The notes: generated by a model not told the origin, from the sequence alone. Shown: positions 1 through 10,644, counted from the stretch's first letter. The stretch is DNA of 64,000 nt from Pseudomonadota bacterium (GCA_947475315.1 CANJMY010000006.1:1-64000), one strand, 5' to 3'. Made by a program: numbers and translations.

Positions 1-1
1 C

Positions 2-853
<852 letters not shown>

Positions 854-867
854 GGTGGTGCGTGTCC

Positions 868-897
868 GGCCCTCCGACCGACATGAGTCGGGGGGCC
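868..897. terminator. Hairpin between convergent genes
   Basis: An 11-base-pair stem (868-878 with 887-897, one G-U pair) closes an 8-base loop, 15 bases after the cytochrome stop and 80 bases before the end of the opposing gene. It has no T-run, so it is either a factor-dependent terminator or an RNA-end stabiliser usable from both sides. Confidence 0.5.
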
Positions 898-976
898 TGA
901 CGCGACCGCCACGTCGGGCGCCTGCGGATTCCCCGCGGGCGTGTCGACGCGACCAACCCGCCCCGGGACGGTCGCC

Positions 977-2089
977 CTACCGGCCCCGCTGCCGCGTCGG
1001 CGCCGGCGTCGGCGCGACCGGAGCCGGCGCAGGCGAAGCCGCCGGGATCGCCTTCCGGTCCAAGCACGCCTGCAGCGACTCGGCCGACATCCACACGCGG
1101 TTCCGCCCGCGGTACTTCACCGTGCCGCCCGCGTCCTCGTGGTCCTGGCAGGCGAACGCGTCGACGGTCGCGTAGACGCGATCGCCGAACTCGATCTTGG
1201 CGGAGTCGAAGTTCCCCTGCGCGTCCGTCCCGCAGTACGACGCGACCTGCTTGATCACGTCCTCGCGGGCCTTGTTCCGGGCCATCGACTCTGAGTCGAA
1301 GAAGTCGGACACACCGACGAACAGCGTGAAGCCCTCGCGCTCGGGCGCGTCGGCCATGTACTGCTGGCAGGTGGGCACCTGGAGGGTCTGGGTGCGGTAC
1401 GCGAAGAACTCGCTGCACTCCTGCCAGCCGGCCGCCGGGAACGCCGCGCAGCCGCTGCCCTCGCCCGGCCACTTCATCGACACGCCCCAGCCGCGGCTCC
1501 AGTCGACGTTGGCCTGGGGGGAGTACTTCAGGTTCTTGATGCCGATCTTGGCCTCGGCCGAGGAGTTGGCGAGCGTGTAGTAGGCGCCCTGCCCCTTCCA
1601 CCACTCGCTGATCACCTGGTCCTGGCACTGGTCAGGCTGCAGCACGCAGCACTTGCGGTACTCGTCGACCGACTCGGGATCGACGATGCGCTTGGCCGAC
1701 AGGTGGTAGTCCAGGCCGCCGAGCTGGGTGTTCGAGTAGCCGCCGGTGATGTCGGCCACGTCGAAGGACACACCCGCGCCCACCTTGAGCGAGGACTGCA
1801 CCACCTTGGAGAAGTCACCGCTGGCGGCGACGTCCTTGTACTTGAGCTGCTGCGTACAGGACGACAGCACGACCTCGTACTCCTTGAGCCCCTTCTCATC
1901 GACCTTCTCGCGCACGGCGGAGCCCCACGACGGCGTGGGCTCGCTGGCCGGGGACTGGAGCACGGCGTCGAACTGCACGGCGGTCTTGGCCAGGTCGCGC
2001 AGCATCTTCGCGCGCCAGTTGGACGCCTCGGCGGCGGTCGCTCCAACCACGGCCAGCACACACAAAGCGATCAGGGGGCGACGGTTCAT
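977..2089 (-). CDS. Secreted protein of unknown family
   Basis: 370 residues. The ATG at 2089 follows GGAGGA, which excludes the longer in-frame extension that would run across the neighbouring sulfotransferase. Residues 1-22 form a Sec signal peptide (two Arg, a hydrophobic core, then ATAAEA). The mature part holds about ten cysteines, including a CC pair at 147-148, which suggests disulfides outside the cytoplasm. Residues 253-290 contain a strand followed by an amphipathic helix (FVGVSDFF then SMARNKAREDV). The last 25 residues are Ala/Pro-rich. I do not recognise the family. A candidate -10 box lies 20 bases upstream of the start. Confidence 0.75.
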   Translation of the reverse strand: MNRRPLIALCVLAVVGATAAEASNWRAKMLRDLAKTAVQFDAVLQSPASEPTPSWGSAVREKVDEKGLKEYEVVLSSCTQQLKYKDVAASGDFSKVVQSSLKVGAGVSFDVADITGGYSNTQLGGLDYHLSAKRIVDPESVDEYRKCCVLQPDQCQDQVISEWWKGQGAYYTLANSSAEAKIGIKNLKYSPQANVDWSRGWGVSMKWPGEGSGCAAFPAAGWQECSEFFAYRTQTLQVPTCQQYMADAPEREGFTLFVGVSDFFDSESMARNKAREDVIKQVASYCGTDAQGNFDSAKIEFGDRVYATVDAFACQDHEDAGGTVKYRGRNRVWMSAESLQACLDRKAIPAASPAPAPVAPTPAPTRQRGR

Positions 2090-2107
2090 CAGAGTCCTCC
2101 GCGGCGG

Positions 2108-2113
2108 ATGATA
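2108..2113 (-). promoter_or_regulatory. Candidate -10 box (TATCAT)
   Basis: On the minus strand TATCAT lies about 19 bases before the ATG at 2089 and ahead of the GGAGGA ribosome site. No good -35 is visible at 16-18 bases. Confidence 0.4.
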
Positions 2114-2174
2114 CACGATCTCGTCCGTGGCCACGAACAACGCTGTGTACTCCCCGCGGAGCTTGCTGACAGCC

Positions 2175-3203
2175 TCACTCGCGCAGCAGCACGTCCGTGT
2201 AGAAGCGAACCTTCTGGAGCGCACGACCCAGCGCGTTGCGGTGGATGTCCTTGCGCAGCCACACCAGCGCGCGGCGCTCCACGGCGTAGCGGTCCCACTG
2301 CTTGGCCTTGGTCTGCGCGGCCTTGGCCTTGTCCGGGTCCACGCCTTCGAGCGGGGCCCAGAGCGAGACGCGGTCGTAGCCGAACACCGCCAAGTCCTCG
2401 TCCGTGAGCGAGGCGACCATGGTGCGGAGCATGTCCAGGCGCTTCTCATTGCCCGCCACCTGCACCGCCCACTTGTGGAGCGACTTGGTGTTGGGCTTGG
2501 TGTCCTTCTTCACGCCGATCGGGTCACCCAGGCCCTTGCTGTCGACGTCCTTCTTGCCGTACTCGATCATGTCGGCCGTGTAGTCCATACCGGCCACCCC
2601 GCAGATGGCGCGCAGCTCCTTCTCCGGGTCCTGGACCAGGTCCTCGTAGCGGACGTGGTGGAAGCGCTGGGCCGTGTGGTTGCGCACGAAGCTGGCCAGC
2701 GCGGGCACGTAGCGCTCGACGATCTTGTTGTGGTTCCAGGCCGCGTCCCAGTCGTCGTCGAAGAAGCTCTCGGCGAAGCTGGAGAAGATGGCGAACGGAT
2801 GCCGCGTGAGCAGCACGTACGACGCGTCCGGGTACACCGTCTCGATGAACGGCAGGATCAGGCTGTACGCGGGCGTCTTGTCCAAGAAGAAGCGCTTGCC
2901 CGTAGGCTCGAGCATCGCGCCGAACAGCGTGTCCGTGTAGGCGCGCAGGGCCTGGATGTAGGTGGCCTCACCGCCAGGCAGGTCGTCCACGAACTGCTTC
3001 ACCGACTCAGCCGCCTGGAACGGATCGTAGGGGGCCTTGTCCACGTAGGCGTAGTACCCAAGGTGGGCGAGCGGCGTGAGCAGGTGCGGCTCGGGGCGGG
3101 TGTAGATGTCCGGATGCACGTTGAGCATGCGCATCAGGAGCGTGGTGCCGGAGCGCGGAGCCCCGACCACAAAGAACATGCGACCGTTCATCTCCACCGA
3201 CAT
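2175..3203 (-). CDS. PAPS-dependent sulfotransferase family protein
   Basis: 342 residues, cytoplasmic by sequence. The 5'-phosphosulfate loop is APRSGTT at 15-21, directly after the first beta strand. The 3'-phosphate site is LLTRHPFAIFSSF, with Arg134 and Ser141 in the expected places, and FLDKTPAY at 106-113 matches another conserved stretch. Such enzymes move sulfate from PAPS to a hydroxyl or amine on a glycan, lipid or small molecule; the substrate cannot be read from sequence. The ATG at 3203 follows GAGGAG. Its neighbours are an unknown secreted protein and a divergently read methyltransferase. A link to glycan decoration is inference. Confidence 0.85.
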   Translation of the reverse strand: MSVEMNGRMFFVVGAPRSGTTLLMRMLNVHPDIYTRPEPHLLTPLAHLGYYAYVDKAPYDPFQAAESVKQFVDDLPGGEATYIQALRAYTDTLFGAMLEPTGKRFFLDKTPAYSLILPFIETVYPDASYVLLTRHPFAIFSSFAESFFDDDWDAAWNHNKIVERYVPALASFVRNHTAQRFHHVRYEDLVQDPEKELRAICGVAGMDYTADMIEYGKKDVDSKGLGDPIGVKKDTKPNTKSLHKWAVQVAGNEKRLDMLRTMVASLTDEDLAVFGYDRVSLWAPLEGVDPDKAKAAQTKAKQWDRYAVERRALVWLRKDIHRNALGRALQKVRFYTDVLLRE

Positions 3204-3226
3204 GACCGCTCCTCACGACGTCCCCC

Positions 3227-3236
3227 AGGCTAACCT
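3227..3236. promoter_or_regulatory. Overlapping divergent -10 element (AGGCTAACCT)
   Basis: The plus strand reads TAACCT (3231-3236), 34 bases before the GTG at 3270. The minus strand reads TAGCCT (3232 to 3227), 24 bases before the ATG at 3203. The decamer is a near-palindrome between two divergent starts. Confidence 0.45.
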
Positions 3237-3269
3237 GAGGCCCATCGCATCGCTGCCTCGGGGTGACGC

Positions 3270-3977
3270 GTGACGGACCGATACGCCGACGGGCGACACC
3301 TCGCGGAAAACCCGCGCTGGCACTCGGAGGACGCGCCGCTCAAAGCCGACGCCGTGATGCGCCTGCTGCGCTCGGTGGGCTGGACGCCCGCCAAGGTCGT
3401 CGACGTCGGCTGCGGCAGCGGCGACGTGCTGCGGGCCCTGCGCGCGCGCCTGGACGCAGGCTGGGGCCACGACACCCAGCTGGTCGGCTGGGAGTCGAGC
3501 GCCGACGCCGCGTCGCTGTGGACGCCCACCCCGGGCGTCACGCTGCGCCGCGGCGACCCGATCGCGGGCGGCGAGCGCGGTGATCTGGTCCTGGCGCTCG
3601 ACGTGTCCGAGCACGTGGTCGACGACGTCGGGTTCTTGCGCGACCTCGGCCGCCTCGCGCCCCGCGTGCTCCTGCGGATGCCGCTCGACGACTCCTGGCT
3701 GGACCAGGTCCGCCCCGCGCGGAAGCGGGCCGCGCGCGAGCGCTACGGCCACCTGCACGCCTACACCCGCTCGGTGGCGCTGGATCGCGTGGAGCGGGCG
3801 GGTTGGACCGTCGTCGCCACCGACTACGATCGCGCCCGCCCTGTCCTGGACAGCGTCCGTCGACGCTGGATGGATCGTGTCCGACGCGTCGGTCTGCGGG
3901 TCGCCCCAGACCTCACGGTGGACGCGCTCGGCGGCTGGAGCCTGATGGTCGCGGCGCGCAAGGCGGACGGGTCATAA
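3270..3977 (+). CDS. Class I SAM-dependent methyltransferase
   Basis: 235 residues, GTG start. Motif I is VDVGCGSGD at 44-52 and the post-strand-4 region (VLALDVSEHVVDD) matches small-molecule methyltransferases. The N-terminal NPRWHSEDAPLKA segment resembles methyltransferases of polysaccharide clusters, which often open with an NP-WH-ED-P-K stretch; this is recalled family knowledge. The acceptor is unknown. It is divergent from the sulfotransferase, with only a 66-base gap that carries a shared -10-like element, so the two may be expressed together. The C-terminus ends 8 bases before the convergent acylase gene. Confidence 0.75.
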   Translation: MTDRYADGRHLAENPRWHSEDAPLKADAVMRLLRSVGWTPAKVVDVGCGSGDVLRALRARLDAGWGHDTQLVGWESSADAASLWTPTPGVTLRRGDPIAGGERGDLVLALDVSEHVVDDVGFLRDLGRLAPRVLLRMPLDDSWLDQVRPARKRAARERYGHLHAYTRSVALDRVERAGWTVVATDYDRARPVLDSVRRRWMDRVRRVGLRVAPDLTVDALGGWSLMVAARKADGS

Positions 3978-3985
3978 CCCGCGGC

Positions 3986-6463
3986 TCACTCGGTCTTGAG
4001 GTCCACGGTCTCCACGGCGTGCGCCGCGACGTCCGCCTCCTTGAACCACACGTCGCGCAGCGAGCCCTGGGCGTAGGCCTCGGTCTGGTCGTGCAGGTGC
4101 TCGGACGACGGCACGTCGGACTGCCCGTAGACCATGGTCGCGCGGGCCGTCGGTCCGTCTTCGCCAAAGCCGACGGCCAGGATGAAGCTGTTGCCGTCGC
4201 TCACCCACCAGCCGTCCGACGTCATGCCGCTGATCTCCTCGATCGCCTCGGGCGCGACCGCGTGCGGGAGCAGCGTCGTCGAGCCGTCCGGCCACCACTC
4301 GGACACGCCGATGGTGCCCTCCCAGTACTGTCCGCCCGGCACGCCCACCTGCACGCCGTCCTCGAACGGCATCTTCTGGGCCTCGCCAAAGGTGGGCAGG
4401 GTCTCACCCAGCGCGGCGAGGCGCTGCACGCCTAGCGCCAGCGCGCGCAGCACGAGGTCCGGGTCACGCGCGGCGCCAGGGTCGGGCGTCGGCGCAGGCA
4501 CCACGTCGCGGGGCGTGCCGAGCGGGTCCGCCGCCTCGAACGGCGTCTCGAACAGGCCGCCGCCGCCCGCGTTCAGGTCCCCGACCGAGAACTGGCCGCT
4601 CGCAAGCATCGCGCGCCACACCACCGGCCCCGCGGTATCGACGGTGTAGCGGCCATCCCACGACGCGAGCGCCGCGCAGGCCGCGCTGACGTCCACGCTC
4701 ACGCCGCCGCCGATCGCCACGGTCGTGCGACCATTGCAGCGCTCCACCACCGCCGGGAGCGCGATCTCGGTGATCGACGAGCGCATCGACAGCGCCGCCG
4801 TCTCCACCTCGGCGAGCGAGAACTTGCCGTCCGCGCCGCTCGCCGTGCCCTCGCCCGTCTCAGACAGGAAGCGCGCGTTCATGCGCGTGCGCGCGCTGCG
4901 GGCCGTGCGCTCGGGGCCGTAGAGCGCCTGGTTGTAGCCCTCGAGCGGCGTCTCCACGTTGGTCAGCCAGTGGCTGTCGTTCGCGTTGAACGCGTAGGCG
5001 CGCGTCAGAAGCTGCGGCGCGTCCTCTAGCGGCACCAGGCCGGCCTTGGCGGCGCGCGGGTCGGTGCCCCACTCGTTGCCCTCGTCGCTGCCATCGACCA
5101 GGATGGCGCCGTAGGTGGCGAACTGCCCGGCGAGCAGGCCCACCGGCGTGAAGCCCGTCTGCAGCTCGCGCCACTTGGCGATCGCCGCGTCGGACAGGTC
5201 CGGCACGCGCGACGTGTCGGCGAACCAGGACTGGCCCTGGTCGTCGGTGGCCAGCGTGTAGACCCACGGAATGCCCTGCACGTCGTGCGCGGCGCGCAGC
5301 TCGTCGAGCGTGGTGGCGTCGTCCATGTGCTGCCACACGTCGAACATCGCGGTGTTGTTCTCGTTCACGTCACGGAAGCTGATCGCCAGGCTGCTCGACC
5401 ACCCGACGACCGGCGCGTCGATCACGGGCCCGTAGTGCGAGGCCCAGGTGGTGCGCGTCACGGGACGGACCACGCCATCATCGCCCAGCACGTCGATCAC
5501 GTGCTTGGTGGACGTCATCTGCCGCCAAGTGTCGCCGACCTTGTACCGGGTGGGGTCGGCCGGATCGAGCGTCAGGGCGTAGCCCACGAAGCGCGGCGCG
5601 TACGACACCGTGTGCGTCCACGCGACGTGCTCGTTGAAGCCGACGTTGACGATCGGGACACCCATCAGCGAGGCGCCGTAGACGTTCAGCTCGCCCGGGA
5701 TGGTGAGCTGGACCTCAAACCACTGCTTCTCGCCCACGCTCGGGAAGTGCGTATTGGACAGCAGCAGGCCCTTGCCGTTCTCGGTGCGGTCGCCGCCGAT
5801 CGTCCAGCCGTTGCTGCCCAGCCGCGGGCTGTGGATCGCCTCGCCGATCTCCTGGAGGCGCTCGATGCCACGCGGCGCGGGCGGCGGGGACGCGGCGCCG
5901 GGGGGCGTGGCGCGGCCGACGTCCTTCACGAACACGGCGCCGCTGCCGTCCAGGCCTAGCGCCAGCGCGTAGGCGAGGATGTCCTGCCCGTCCAGCGCGC
6001 GCACCCAGCCGGCGTCCTTGCAGGGCTCAGGGGCGGCGTTCTCGTCCATCCAGCGGTCCAGGCCTGCGGCGTAGCCGACCAGCACGTCCTTCTGGGTCTG
6101 GGGCAGGTCGGTCCAGGCGGCCTTGGCCTTGGCGACGACGTCGTAGGCCCGCCAGCCCGCGTCCTCGTCGAGGATCTCGCCCGTGGCGCCCGCGCCAAAC
6201 CAGCGGGCGCGCTCGCCACGCACCTTGAGGATCTGCTCCTGGAGGATGCACAGGTGGTCGCGGGCGAACGCGTAGCCGTACCCGTAGGCGACGCTGCCGT
6301 AGTCGTCGCCGGTGATGTGCGGCACGCCGAACTCGGTCCAGCGGACGGTGGCGTTGTACGACGGCGGCACGCTCTCCGCTGGATCGTCGGTCTTGCAGGA
6401 CATCAAGGACAGGAGGGCGACCCACGGGAGCAGACGCAACGGACACCTCGCGGGGTGCTTCAT
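3986..6463 (-). CDS. Penicillin acylase family Ntn-hydrolase, predicted lipoprotein
   Basis: 825 residues. The family is made as a proenzyme that cuts itself so that a Ser becomes the N-terminal nucleophile of the beta chain; here the site is GSNGW with Ser217, preceded by an alpha-chain region of about 215 residues. NEHVAWTHT near 290 matches the oxyanion-hole region. Members hydrolyse amide-linked acyl chains in penicillins, acyl-homoserine lactones or lipopeptides; the GSNGW form is common in the aculeacin/AHL acylase branch, but the substrate is unknown. A lipobox (LMSC, Cys23) follows a hydrophobic stretch, so it is probably membrane-anchored outside the cytoplasm, unusual for this largely periplasmic family. 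ATG 6463 is chosen because the longer frame (to 6694) would overrun the divergent gene. Confidence 0.88.
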   Translation of the reverse strand: MKHPARCPLRLLPWVALLSLMSCKTDDPAESVPPSYNATVRWTEFGVPHITGDDYGSVAYGYGYAFARDHLCILQEQILKVRGERARWFGAGATGEILDEDAGWRAYDVVAKAKAAWTDLPQTQKDVLVGYAAGLDRWMDENAAPEPCKDAGWVRALDGQDILAYALALGLDGSGAVFVKDVGRATPPGAASPPPAPRGIERLQEIGEAIHSPRLGSNGWTIGGDRTENGKGLLLSNTHFPSVGEKQWFEVQLTIPGELNVYGASLMGVPIVNVGFNEHVAWTHTVSYAPRFVGYALTLDPADPTRYKVGDTWRQMTSTKHVIDVLGDDGVVRPVTRTTWASHYGPVIDAPVVGWSSSLAISFRDVNENNTAMFDVWQHMDDATTLDELRAAHDVQGIPWVYTLATDDQGQSWFADTSRVPDLSDAAIAKWRELQTGFTPVGLLAGQFATYGAILVDGSDEGNEWGTDPRAAKAGLVPLEDAPQLLTRAYAFNANDSHWLTNVETPLEGYNQALYGPERTARSARTRMNARFLSETGEGTASGADGKFSLAEVETAALSMRSSITEIALPAVVERCNGRTTVAIGGGVSVDVSAACAALASWDGRYTVDTAGPVVWRAMLASGQFSVGDLNAGGGGLFETPFEAADPLGTPRDVVPAPTPDPGAARDPDLVLRALALGVQRLAALGETLPTFGEAQKMPFEDGVQVGVPGGQYWEGTIGVSEWWPDGSTTLLPHAVAPEAIEEISGMTSDGWWVSDGNSFILAVGFGEDGPTARATMVYGQSDVPSSEHLHDQTEAYAQGSLRDVWFKEADVAAHAVETVDLKTE

Positions 6464-6529
6464 CGCACGGTCGTGGGCGGCCCCGCCACCCTGGCGCGAC
6501 CACATGCCACATGGCGGGGCGGTGGGGTC

Positions 6530-6537
6530 TGTATACG
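6530..6537. promoter_or_regulatory. Symmetric divergent -10 element (TGTATACG)
   Basis: The plus strand reads TATACG (6532-6537), 14 bases before the ATG at 6552. The minus strand reads TATACA (6535 to 6530), 66 bases before the acylase start. The core GTATAC is a perfect palindrome. Confidence 0.4.
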
Positions 6538-6551
6538 TGCGCCAGCCGAAC

Positions 6552-7430
6552 ATGACCCTCCGCCACTTGCCCCTGCTGCTGCTGTCCCTGACGACCTCGT
6601 CGTCGGCGTGGGCCTGCGCGACCTGCGGGGCCGGGGATCCGTCGATCTCCGTGGTGGGCAGCGAGAAGCCCACCGCGGGCACCGTGCGCTTCACGGTCGA
6701 GGCAAGCTACCGCTACGCCGCGTCCGCCGCAGCGCAGGGCGGCGTGTGGCTGAGCGACCGGCTCGCCCTCACCCCCGGCGTGGCCTGGACCGCCGATCGC
6801 CGCGTGGTGCTGACCGCGACGATCCCGCTGGTGATGGCGTCGCAGCGCACCCCCAACCTGGCCTGGGGGCGCGGTTACGGGCTCGGCGACAGCACGCTCG
6901 GCGCCCGCGTGGTCGCGCTGCGCAAGGACGGCGCGTTCGACCACCTGGGCGGCGTGTCCGTCGGGCTTGAGCTGCCCACCGGCGTCCGGGTCAAGCAGGA
7001 CGGCCTGCCCACGGGCGAGCACACGCAGCCGGGGACGGGCGCCTGGTCGCCCTCGGTGGGCCTGTGGTACGGCGGCTACAGCAGCTTCGCCTCCGTCTTT
7101 GCGAGCGTGACCGGGCGCTACACGTCCCCCGGCTGGGACGCACGACGTCCCGGCTCCGGCGTGCTCGCCACCGTCTCCACCCAGATCCAGCCGATCCCCG
7201 AGGTGGCGCCCCGCGTCAGCGTCGACGGGCGCTGGCTGGACGCCGATCGGATGGACGGCATGCCGATGCCGGGCACCGCGGGCTGGCTGCTGCAGCTCAC
7301 GCCAGGCGTTGCGTTCTCGCCCGGCCGCGGCGTGGTGCTCACCCTGGCGGTGGGCATCCCCGTCCTTCAGGTTGGTTACGAGGACCGAGAGGGCCTGAGC
7401 CCGCGCCTGGGGGTCAGCGTTGAGCTGTGA
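6552..7430 (+). CDS. CATCG-motif outer-membrane-like protein
   Basis: 292 residues. A signal peptide of about 21 residues ends in ACATCG, so the mature protein begins with a Cys-x-x-Cys pair followed by GAGDPS. The remainder alternates hydrophobic and polar residues with many Gly and aromatic residues and ends VSVEL, as expected for a beta-barrel. A CATCGxGDP start is a feature I recall from putative outer-membrane transporter-type proteins, some near copper or respiratory genes. Metal binding by the Cys pair is inference. It heads a tightly packed run into a lipoprotein and the RegB/RegA pair; its stop overlaps the next gene by 11 bases. The ATG at 6552 is chosen because the signal peptide begins there. 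Confidence 0.65.
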   Translation: MTLRHLPLLLLSLTTSSSAWACATCGAGDPSISVVGSEKPTAGTVRFTVEASYRYAASAAAQGGVWLSDRLALTPGVAWTADRRVVLTATIPLVMASQRTPNLAWGRGYGLGDSTLGARVVALRKDGAFDHLGGVSVGLELPTGVRVKQDGLPTGEHTQPGTGAWSPSVGLWYGGYSSFASVFASVTGRYTSPGWDARRPGSGVLATVSTQIQPIPEVAPRVSVDGRWLDADRMDGMPMPGTAGWLLQLTPGVAFSPGRGVVLTLAVGIPVLQVGYEDREGLSPRLGVSVEL

Positions 7431-8106
7431 GCGTGCCCGGTTCGCCGCCCTCGTCGGTCTGGCCGGCTGCTACACGCAGGTCGCCGGGCTCGGCGTGGAC
7501 GTGCTCGTCTCCCCGTCCGACGTCGACGTGACCTTTGTGCAGGACCAGCGCTCGGTCACCAACGACCTGGGCTTTGCGATACGGATCCGCCACGGGTGGA
7601 TCGCCGTCACCCACGTCGAGCTGGACCGGTGCCCGTCTGTATCGCAGGCGCGGTCCTGGCTGCCGTCGCTGGAGGTGTCCGCCGACACGAGCGAGGGCCT
7701 GGCCGACGACATGGACGCGGGCGTGGTGCCGCTGGGTGTCCGCGGTGGCGAACCCATGACGCTCGGCGTGCTGCGCCCCTCTCCGGGGTCGTTCTGCGCC
7801 GTGACGGTGCAGTACGGTCCAGTGGGATCACTCGACGACACCGGCGTCCCCGACGGGACGTGGACGCTGGACCTCGATCTGGGTGACGATGCCTCGCGCC
7901 CGCTCCACGACGCGTCGCGTCACCTGGCGACCGCCGCGCTGGAGCCGCCGCTTGAATTGGACGCGCGCCACCGCGACGCCACGCTGGCGATCTCCCTGCC
8001 CGTCGCTCGATGGTTCGACGGCGTGCGCCCCACCGACAGCGACGACGACATGCTGGCCACCATCAACCGCCACCTGACCTCGCCCCCGCTCGTGGAGCTC
8101 CGATGA
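7420..8106 (+). CDS. Predicted lipoprotein of unknown function
   Basis: 228 residues from a TTG start that overlaps the upstream gene by 11 bases, so it is probably translationally coupled. The short signal ends in LVGLAGC with the lipid-accepting Cys at 17. The mature part has no recognisable domain; it is acidic and beta-rich (DVDVTFVQDQ, WTLDLDLGDD). It lies between the CATCG protein and the RegB-like kinase and overlaps the kinase by 4 bases (ATGA), which suggests a role linked to signal input or to the barrel protein. That role is inference. Confidence 0.6.
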   Translation: MSCERARFAALVGLAGCYTQVAGLGVDVLVSPSDVDVTFVQDQRSVTNDLGFAIRIRHGWIAVTHVELDRCPSVSQARSWLPSLEVSADTSEGLADDMDAGVVPLGVRGGEPMTLGVLRPSPGSFCAVTVQYGPVGSLDDTGVPDGTWTLDLDLGDDASRPLHDASRHLATAALEPPLELDARHRDATLAISLPVARWFDGVRPTDSDDDMLATINRHLTSPPLVELR

Positions 8107-9359
8107 CCCAGACTCCAGCCCACGCGCTCGGACTCGGCGGGCTGCTGCGCCTGCGGTTGCTCGCGGTCGTCGGCATCCTCGCGTTGGTGCTGCTCGCCCG
8201 GTATGGGCTGGGCCTGGCGCTTCCGCTCACCGAGCTGCTCAGCGTGCTCGCGAGCTGGGTGGCGGTGACCTTCGCCACCGGCATGTGGCTCGCGCGGCAG
8301 GGCGAGGACGTCGGCCCGCTCCCGCTGACGGCCGCCATGGCGCTCGACGCGGTGCTGCTCACCGTCGTGTTCGCGCTGACGGGCGGCCCGTCGAACCCGT
8401 TCAACTTCCTGTATCTGGTGTACATCGCGCTGGCGTCGGTGGTGCTCCCGCCGCGGCACGCGTGGGCGCTCGCCGCGCTGGCCACCGGCCTGTTCGCGCT
8501 GCTCTTCGTGTGGAACGTGCCGCTGGGCGGCATGAGCGGCATGGGGCATGAAGGGCACGACATGTCCCTGCACCTTCGGGGAATGTGGGTGGCGTTCGCG
8601 CTGGCAGCGGCGCTGATCCTGGGCGTGGTGAGCCACGTGGCGACTGCCCTGTCCGACCGGGAGCGGGAGCTGGTCGTGGCCCGCGCGCAAGCGGCCCGCA
8701 GCGCCCGCCTGGCGTCGCTCGCCACCCTGGCCGCGGGCGCCGCACACGAGCTGGCGACACCCCTGGGCACCATCAGCATGGTGGCGAAGGAGCTGGAGCG
8801 CGACCTGGGCGACAGCGCGACGAACGCCGATGCCGTCGCCGACGTGAAGCTCATCCACGAACAGGTGGCCCGCTGCCGCGCGATCTTGGAGGCGCTGCGC
8901 GCGGACGCGGGCGATCCTGCGGGCGAGGCGCGCGAGGCCGTCACCCCCGCGGCGCTGGTCGCGCGCGCGATCGATGGCCTGGACCGAGAAGCCTGCGTGC
9001 GCGTGCAGGGCGACGCCTCGTCCGCGCTGGTGCGCACCTTCCCGCGCTCCGTCGCGCTCGCGCTCCGCAACCTCACCAAGAACGCGATCGAGGCGACGCC
9101 CGCCGACGGCGTGGTCACCATCACCTGCACCGTCCGCGATCGCGTCCTCACGCTTGCGGTGCGCGACGACGGCGCGGGCATCCCCGCCCACGTGCTCGAG
9201 CGTGTCGGCGAGCCGTTCTACACCACCCGCCCTACGGGCCGAGGCATGGGTCTGGGCGTGTTCCTGGCCCGCACCGTGGCCGAGCGCCTGGGCGGCACGC
9301 TTCTGCTAGACTCCACCACGCGGGGCACCACCGCCTCGCTCACCGTCCCCGCCGAGTGA
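8103..9359 (+). CDS. regB: RegB/PrrB/ActS-type redox sensor histidine kinase
   Basis: 418 residues. Several membrane segments occupy residues 10-180, followed by an H-box AHELATPLGT with phospho-acceptor His215, an N-box RNLTKNAIEA and G-boxes DDGAGIP and GMGLG. Two RegB hallmarks are present: the quinone-binding heptapeptide GGxxNPF as GGPSNPF (94-100) and a cysteine at 258, 43 residues after the His, in the position of the redox-active Cys of RegB. Characterised RegB proteins sense quinone redox state and thiol oxidation and phosphorylate RegA to control respiration and energy metabolism. A Met/His-rich loop (GGMSGMGHEGHDM, 142-154) sits between membrane segments and could bind metal; that is inference. 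Overlaps the preceding lipoprotein by ATGA. Confidence 0.88.
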   Translation: MTQTPAHALGLGGLLRLRLLAVVGILALVLLARYGLGLALPLTELLSVLASWVAVTFATGMWLARQGEDVGPLPLTAAMALDAVLLTVVFALTGGPSNPFNFLYLVYIALASVVLPPRHAWALAALATGLFALLFVWNVPLGGMSGMGHEGHDMSLHLRGMWVAFALAAALILGVVSHVATALSDRERELVVARAQAARSARLASLATLAAGAAHELATPLGTISMVAKELERDLGDSATNADAVADVKLIHEQVARCRAILEALRADAGDPAGEAREAVTPAALVARAIDGLDREACVRVQGDASSALVRTFPRSVALALRNLTKNAIEATPADGVVTITCTVRDRVLTLAVRDDGAGIPAHVLERVGEPFYTTRPTGRGMGLGVFLARTVAERLGGTLLLDSTTRGTTASLTVPAE

Positions 9360-9363
9360 CCCG

Positions 9364-9912
<549 letters not shown>

Positions 9913-9915
9913 CAA

Positions 9916-10644
9916 CTACGACGCGCACCTCAGCCGGGGATCCTTCGAGATCTCGGCCATGCTCTCGAACGTCTTCAAGATGGTCTTGGTGGCGAACCAG
10001 CTCATCACGGACGGCGAGAGGTTCCCGCCCGGGTCCACCCAGGTGTAGTACTCGACCAGCGTCTGGTGATCGTTCACTGCCAGCAGGAACCAGCTGCCGC
10101 GCGTGAAGCCGAGCATCACGCCCTTCGCCATGTAGGCCTTGCCGGCGGCGCTGGTCACCTCGGAGCCGTCGGGCGCGTTCTCCCAGGTCAGCTCGCGCGC
10201 CTTGCCGCCGCTCGCCATGGCGAGGTTGGGGCTGAGCGTGCGGATGGTCACCCACCACCGGTCGTCGATCATCGGCACGCCGGACGGCAGGTACTGGAAC
10301 ACATGCCGACCGCTGGTGCAGGGCGCGCCCGACACCAGCTCCGCGTAGTCCAGGCTGGTGTACTGGGCGTGCAGCGCCTCGTCGTTGATCGCGCCCCACA
10401 GGCGGTCGATCGAGACGTCGACGACGGCGACGCCGTAGGACTTCTTGGCCGCCACGCCGTCGACCGAGCGCAGGCCGGTGACCACCTCACCCTTGGCGAC
10501 GCGCGCGTACTCGTCGGCCGAGATCGTGGGCGCGCCTTGCACCAACCGAAGCGGTCGCCACGCGGTCGCCTGCTGAAGCGCCGCCGGAAGCGTCGGGGCC
10601 GGGCCGGCCACCGCGATCGTCCACCACACCATCCACGTCCACAT
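9916..10644 (-). CDS. START/SRPBCC-like exported protein
   Basis: 242 residues. The ATG at 10644 is preferred over an in-frame GTG at 10659 because GGTGGAG lies 6 bases before it. Residues 1-20 (MWTWMVWWTIAVAGPAPT) look like a signal peptide. Residues 45-225 resemble a START-type lipid-binding fold: a helix and strands, AVVDVSIDRLWGAIND, a central DDRWWVTIRTL strand, and a long C-terminal helix (PSVMSWFATKTILKTFESMA). The family binds hydrophobic ligands such as sterols or lipids; the ligand is unknown. It is convergent with regA, 3 bases apart, and has a good extended -10 upstream. Confidence 0.6.
   Translation of the reverse strand: MWTWMVWWTIAVAGPAPTLPAALQQATAWRPLRLVQGAPTISADEYARVAKGEVVTGLRSVDGVAAKKSYGVAVVDVSIDRLWGAINDEALHAQYTSLDYAELVSGAPCTSGRHVFQYLPSGVPMIDDRWWVTIRTLSPNLAMASGGKARELTWENAPDGSEVTSAAGKAYMAKGVMLGFTRGSWFLLAVNDHQTLVEYYTWVDPGGNLSPSVMSWFATKTILKTFESMAEISKDPRLRCAS

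Noticed and set aside
6464-6694. N-terminal extension of the acylase
   Set aside because: It has no signal-like character and would overlap the divergent CATCG gene and its promoter; the signal peptide begins at 6463.
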